Assembly: GCA_000697335.1 (NCBI GenBank)
Contig: JNEM01017074.1
Location: 1 to 14,117 of the forward strand
Length of the DNA: 14,117 bases
Reading direction: 5' to 3'
DNA from: Conidiobolus incongruus B7586
Lineage: Eukaryota > Entomophthoromycota > Entomophthoromycetes > Entomophthorales > Conidiobolaceae
Below are positions 9,595 to 14,117 of this stretch, piece by piece (the stretch's first letter is position 1; each line of letters starts with the position of its first letter). The notes under the pieces are model-generated. The model saw only the letters and a program-made list of their open reading frames with translations, did no database searches and was not told the origin of the DNA. The position numbers and the translations under genes were made by a program.

Positions 9595-9973
9595 ATAAAA
9601 TCATCAATCATTATTAATATATTCAGATATTAAAAAAATTAATAAAATTGTCAGAAAATTGATTAAATTCTCCATCAAATCAACACTGTAATAAATTTCG
9701 ATTTGAAATGAATAACTCTAAATTTTATAATTTTGATTTATAAATTTAAAACTATAATTTATTAGATAAAAAAATCAAATAATTGATGTTATTTCAATAT
9801 TCCTTAAACTATATAATTCAAAACATGAATATTTTACCTAAATCCAAAAAAAATTAACAGGAATGTTTAGATGATAATATTGTAAAAAAAATAAAAAAAC
9901 ATTAAATAGTATTAGATCATATAACAAATTGTTTAGTTTATTGATTATCTTTTGATAATCATAGTTTTTCAAT
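9595..9973. other. AT-rich 3' flank of the second F-box gene
   Basis: No gene-like frame and no transposon motif was found. The stretch presumably holds the 3' untranslated region and polyadenylation site of the gene ending at 9594. CpGs are few but present (near 9698). Confidence 0.5.
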
Positions 9974-10204
9974 TGATGGAGAATAATCCTGTCAATTACT
10001 CAAGAAACTCCGATTACCGCAGGATTCGAGAAGTCACATTGGAGATATCACACCCCATGAACTAGTTGATCCTATTACTTTCTGCCTGTAAGTTGTTCAT
10101 GTCCACAAAAATCAACAATGGAACCTAATATAAGATTATCACAAGCAAACTAATAAACACATCTTCTATCTTCATTTTCAAAAGTATACCGTCTCTAAGT
10201 TTTT

Positions 10205-10240
10205 CTCGTAGCCCTCACAAAAGTGTTGAGTCGTGACGAG
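10205..10240. repeat. Nested hairpin in the CpG-containing island
   Basis: CTCGT (10205-10209) can pair with ACGAG (10236-10240), and inside it CTCA (10214-10217) can pair with TGAG (10227-10230). Two further hairpins and a palindrome follow within 170 bases. Clustered stems could belong to an RNA or to a transposon end. Confidence 0.5.
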
Positions 10241-10329
10241 CGTGAGATATTTACTTTATTCAAAGAACCCGATTCGTAACAAGTCATTTTCACCTACTTT
10301 GGTGAACCCCAATAATTTCCCTTAATTAC

Positions 10330-10351
10330 GTGGTAATTTATCGTTTACCAC
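10330..10351. repeat. Hairpin GTGGTAA/TTACCAC
   Basis: A perfect 7-base stem with an 8-base loop, one of several inverted repeats within the 9974-10408 island. It is too short for an intrinsic role to be assigned. Confidence 0.55.
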
Positions 10352-10412
10352 TGGCGATTCCCCGTTTAAGCTCGTAAAGCCCATTGTTGTCAGTGTTAAC
10401 ACCCGACACAAT

Positions 10413-10670
10413 ATTAAGATTAATTTTATTATTCTCATTCTTGATTTTGAAGCAATTTTAATATAATATGAAAATAGGAAATATTAAATTATCTTGAAAA
10501 AGCTATATCTAGAGTAGCTTAGATAAAAAAGAAATCTGGGGAATTCCAGGTAAGTGTTAGGGAGATAAGGGGTTTATTGGTTTAAATTAAATAACTGGCA
10601 AAACCCTGATTTAATTTATCTTGTTGAAAATAGCTTTACTTCTGGATTTTATAAGTATGGAAAGAATGAA
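10413..10670. other. Spacer before mariner copy 2, with inverted repeats
   Basis: The stretch contains no CpG but is less AT-rich than its neighbours from about 10535 to 10660. TAAATTAAAT (10583-10592) pairs with ATTTAATTTA (10609-10618), and AAGCTA/TAGCTT occur near 10500-10522. No open frame is recognisable. It may be part of an unidentified repeat into which the mariner inserted. Confidence 0.4.
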
Positions 10671-11917
10671 ATGGTAAATTTTGTAATTTTTGATTTTTTA
10701 AACATATTATTAGCATTCAATAAATAAATATATAAAATAAATAGGAAATTATATAGTTTTAATATATATTTAATCATTTTTTTAAATAAAAAATTAACTT
10801 TTTAAAATTGATTGTTTAATTTATTTATATTTCAACCAAATAATAATCATCAGAAGTTTTTTATTTTAGTATTAGTAAAAGTGAACCATAAACCCTTTAA
10901 AATTATTTAATATTTATAAATAATTATTGGTAATAAATTATCATTTAAATTAACTATTAAATATTAAGTAAATTATTTTAAAAATAAGAAAAAAATTATC
11001 TAAAACTTAATCAAATTTAGAATACTAATATCAACTAACACTTTTTTATTTATTAGTATAATTAAAAAAATATTAAAAATATTATTTATTCTAATTAAAA
11101 AATTATCAAAATATTTAATATAGTCTGATAGATATTTTATATATATTAATATTCAAACTTAAATTAATTAATAAAAATATAAAAAAAGTATTCTATAGTT
11201 TAACTAGAGTTTAAAAAAGTTAGAATAATAATTGTTAAATAAAACCTACTTAAGTATTACTAAGAACCAAAGCTTTTATAATAAATTATTATAATCACTA
11301 AATTTTATATCCTGTTATATAATTTTTTATTAAAATAAAAATCAAGATATTAGATTAAGTCAATTTAATTTTTTTTAAAAATTCTTCTAAATAAATACTT
11401 TATTAATAGATAAAGGTTAGTTATTATAATAGAATATAATATTTTATATTATTCTTATATATTTTTAAATAAAAAATCAACTAATAGTAAAATTTATATT
11501 GATTGTTTAAATAAAAATATTTTTAAATATTGTTTTTAAAATAATTTAAAAAAATTTATTAATTTAAATAATAATTGTAAAATATATTAAATTAAAATAT
11601 AAAAGTTTTTTAATTATAAATAACTAATAAAAATTACCATATTTAATATATTTTTTAAATTATAACCTAGGTAATTATAATTATTTTTGGGTAATTAGAA
11701 AACTACCTTATAAGAAAGAAAACTTTTATAGGAAAATTTAATTATTTTATAAAATATTAAATTTTAATCTTTAATAAAAAATATTAGTTTTAAATATTAG
11801 AACTTTGTTTAAATATAGCAGAAATTTATTAAAAATATAAAAAATATCAATTTTGTTATTATATATTTATTTTTATTTTTTTTATATTAAATATTTTTGA
11901 ATTTAAAATATTATTAT
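10671..11917 (+). mobile_element. mariner DNA transposon, heavily eroded, copy 2
   Basis: The sequence aligns along its whole length with mariner copy 1 at 364-1627 and in the same orientation. For example, 10681-10705 matches 375-399, the stretch with AACATATTATTAG, and 11697-11745 matches 1388-1440. The right end aligns at 11910-11925 with copy 1 at 1620-1635. The terminal repeats are eroded (ATGGTAAATTTT at the left, TTATTAT where TTCCCAT is expected). C and G are lost far more completely than in copy 1. The catalytic Asp positions of the transposase are no longer readable as Asp, and at least one length difference shifts the frame near the third catalytic motif. No CpG is seen. It is therefore older or more heavily mutated than copy 1, and dead. 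Confidence 0.85.
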
Positions 11918-12349
11918 TATTAAAATAGTAAAATTAAAAGTATAATGGTAAAATTACCAATATAATATAAAGGAAGACTTAATATAAGAGTAATATGGCA
12001 TGGAATATAATTGTCATATTTTTACCCAATTAATCGCTATATAGTTATTTTTTATATCAGTTTACCCATAATTTACCTTTTATTCTACTTTCCCTTAAAT
12101 TGATCCATTTTTATCCTAATATCTTAAAGGGGAAATATAATAAGGATCTATCTATTTATCTATTTATCTGAAAGAAACTAACTCCAAGTCTTATCAAGAA
12201 CTTTCAATAAAACTCCATATAATTATATCCTAATCCTATAACTTATCCACACTCCAATTTAATTTAATATAATTATCCTAGTTTCCAGTAATAGGATAAT
12301 ATTATAATAATATTATATGGAAAATTAAATAAAATTTAATTAAACTTTA
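11918..12349. other. Spacer or possible terminal repeat of the adjoining retrotransposon fossil
   Basis: This stretch is somewhat richer in C on the + strand than its surroundings (about 12050-12290) and has the only CpG found between 10406 and the right edge (12035-12036). It lies where the downstream LTR of the minus-strand Ty3/gypsy fossil would be expected, but no clear TG...CA ends or target duplication could be fixed. An inverted pair TGGTAA/TTACCA lies at 11946-11959, just outside mariner copy 2. A short tandem repeat with unit TCTATTTA lies at about 12149-12169. Confidence 0.25.
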
Positions 12350-14117
12350 AATAAAGATAAGTCACTAATATATTGGGATTTATACTAGATAATGTTGATA
12401 TATTATAATATTAATAGAATATAGTTTTAATTTTAGAAATAAGAGAAAAAATTAGAAATATAAGAATTAAGAAAAAAATTCTTAGTTTATAAAATTATTT
12501 AATATTATTTATATAATTAAATTAGTAATAAAATATAAACTAATTATATAATTTATATTTTATTAAATTATATAAAAGTATATAAAAAAATTTAAAAAAC
12601 TAGTTTTTTAATACTTCCTTAGTAAGTTTTCTATAAAAGATATACTCCCTAGATTTTTACAAATAGGTATAATAAGTCAAAATATTCTTAATATTTCATA
12701 GGAGTTTTTAAGTAATTTTTTTAATAAAATAGCCTATTTATTTTATATAAAGATCAAGATTATTCCTAATCAATTTAGATTTAATTATATAATCAATATA
12801 TTTCTTTTTTTTCTTTTTTAATTAATAATTAGATTTATTTTTAAATCCTTTAATTAATTAAAAAATATTAGAATCTTCAAAATAAGGTTTGATTTTAAAT
12901 ATATAAAAGGTAAAATTAATTCTTAAAATTAAAAATAATTCTAAAATATTATTTTCAAAATTTAAATCAATAAATTAAATTTTTTAGGGATTATAATATA
13001 ATATTAAGGATTTTAGATTCAAGCTAAATTTAAGTAAAGTTTAAAGGTAAATTATTCTAAATAATTAATCATATTAGCTTTATATTTAAAAAGATTTCTA
13101 AATAACTTTAAATATTATTATTATATATTTTTTTAATTTTTTTGATTGAATTTGACAAGGGAATTTATATATTTAATATTCAACTAAAATTCAATAATAC
13201 TTCAAAATAAATTATTTTGAAGTTTTAAAATAATTATTAAATAAACAAAGCTTAGAACTAATTGATTTATTAATAAAGATATTAAATAAATATTGAAATA
13301 AATAGATATAAATATCAAAGTTTAATTAATTAATCTTAATATAACCTTTAATCATTTGTTTTAAGGTTTTAATAATTTTTTCAATAAGTTTATGGGTTTA
13401 ATGATAATTAATAATAGATATAGCTAAATTAATCTTATGGGAAAAAGATAGTAACTTCTAAAATTAAAAATTAAATTATATATTTTTATTTAATATAATA
13501 ATTTATAAAATTCTATAATAAATAAAAATATTAGAAAATAATAATTATACAATATTTTTAACTATAGATGTTTTAAAATAAGGAATAAAATAAGCATTTT
13601 TAGAAAATAAATCAATTATAATTAATAAATTATTATAACCATTTATTGATTTAAAAATTTCCACAAAATTAATTTAAATTTGTTATTAAGTTTTATTTAA
13701 GACTTATAAAGGAATAAATTTACTATATTCTATTTAAATAATAAGTTTTATTCTTTAAAATATTTTATATGCATTAGTGTACTTTTAAGCTAATTTAACT
13801 AAAAAAAGCTAATAATATCTTATTTTAATTTTTATAGGAAATGTTAATTAAATCTAATATCCTTTAATAAATAAATTATAATATTTATCAAATATTATTT
13901 GTTAAATCTTAAAAATATCAACAATATATAAGTATATTTCAAATATAATTAGTTATCAATAATTTTAAAATTTTTAACTTATTTTAATAAATTTTCTAAT
14001 AATTTAAAAAGCTTTTTTGATTAAAAAATGAAATTATTATTTGATAATATTTTTTAAAATAATTAAACAAATTTTTTAGATTTTTTATTAATAATCATTA
14101 AATTCATACTTATTAAA
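12350..14117 (-). mobile_element. Ty3/gypsy LTR retrotransposon fossil, 3' half of pol, continues past the right edge
   Basis: On the minus strand, around 13582-13645, a stretch reads LIIIDLFSKNAYFIP, the typical first part of a Ty3/gypsy integrase core (compare the family pattern ILVVVDRFSKMAHFIP). Upstream on that strand (about 13715-13950) lies sequence resembling the segment before integrase (an IIDN-LY stretch) and the zinc-binding N-terminal domain ending in NILKNKT. Downstream (about 13200-13560) remnants consistent with the rest of the core follow. The reverse transcriptase part would lie beyond the window. The copy is extremely AT-rich, has no CpG in this span and is broken by many interruptions, well over ten, so it is an old fossil with no coding capacity. 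The low-coordinate boundary is uncertain. Family assignment rests mainly on the integrase motif. Confidence 0.7.

Larger units (their letters stand above)
9974..10408. mobile_element. Possible solo LTR of a retrotransposon (CpG-containing island)
   Basis: This 435-base block is clearly richer in G+C than its surroundings and has 16 CpGs by hand count. It starts with TG and ends with CA, and CAAT is found directly on both sides (9970-9973 and 10409-10412), which fits an LTR with a 4-base target duplication. Read on the minus strand it starts TGTCGGGTGTTAACAC, a typical-looking LTR start, and contains a possible AATAAA signal near 10260; orientation is otherwise undecided. Several hairpins are visible: CTCGT/ACGAG at 10205 and 10236 enclosing CTCA/TGAG, TTCACC/GGTGAA at 10289 and 10301, GTGGTAA/TTACCAC at 10330 and 10345, and the palindrome GTGTTAACAC at 10393. 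Short open frames exist in all phases but none is recognisable. Alternatives are a structured non-coding RNA gene or a short non-autonomous transposon. If an LTR, it looks younger than the other repeats here. Confidence 0.35.

Noticed and set aside
10018-10035. tRNA T-loop-like string (CTCGAATCC on the minus strand)
   Set aside because: No matching T stem, anticodon arm, D arm or acceptor stem could be drawn around it.
10087-10185. Possible intron (GTAAGT donor, CTAAT branch-like site, pyrimidine stretch) splitting a spliced gene in the island
   Set aside because: The flanking frames are open in all three phases and match nothing recognised, and no start-to-stop gene model could be built; the signals are short enough for chance.
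10270-10310. Short matches to small-subunit rRNA (TCGTAACAAG, GGTGAACC) in the CpG-containing island
   Set aside because: The matches are about ten bases or fewer, and the intervening and preceding sequence does not follow rRNA order, so chance is the better explanation.

Overview
The window comes from a very AT-rich eukaryotic genome. It is most likely an early-diverging fungus: it has intron-free F-box/leucine-rich-repeat genes in tandem, and transposons decayed in a way that looks like fungal repeat-induced point mutation (RIP). An AT-rich zygomycete-type lineage such as the Entomophthoromycotina would fit, but that placement is a guess. The standard genetic code applies: the two intact genes have no internal TAA, TAG or TGA and write glutamine as CAA/CAG.

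Layout. Positions 1-2070 are extremely AT-rich. They hold a complete but dead mariner DNA transposon (364-1627, TA target duplication, terminal inverted repeats, D,D34D transposase remnant). At 2071-2514 lies a small gene for a secreted cysteine-rich protein; it is interrupted near its 5' end and probably dead. Positions 2515-5448 show no recognisable gene. Two paralogous F-box genes follow on the + strand, 5449-6993 and 8050-9594. Each encodes exactly 514 residues, and they align without net gaps at about 35% identity by hand count. They probably encode substrate receptors of SCF ubiquitin ligases. A short block at 9974-10408 is richer in G+C and CpG than its surroundings, begins TG, ends CA and is flanked by CAAT repeats; it may be a solo LTR. 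A second, more eroded mariner copy in the same orientation lies at 10671-11917. From about 12.35 kb to the right edge there is a heavily decayed Ty3/gypsy retrotransposon on the minus strand, recognised by its integrase.

The main large-scale signal is composition. I found no CpG dinucleotide in positions 1-2255 and only one in 10406-14117, whereas the gene-bearing middle keeps CpGs throughout. The transposase of the first mariner has about ten in-frame stops, all TAA or TAG, and no visible frameshift. Three stops sit at conserved tryptophan positions, and the first catalytic Asp reads as Asn. This is what C-to-T change at CpA on both strands would produce. The cysteine-rich gene straddles the edge of the left desert and its interruptions fall on the desert side, so mutation spilling over from the neighbouring repeat could have killed it. 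No new molecular system is evident; the RIP-like compartment edge and the small secreted-protein gene on it are the points most worth following up.
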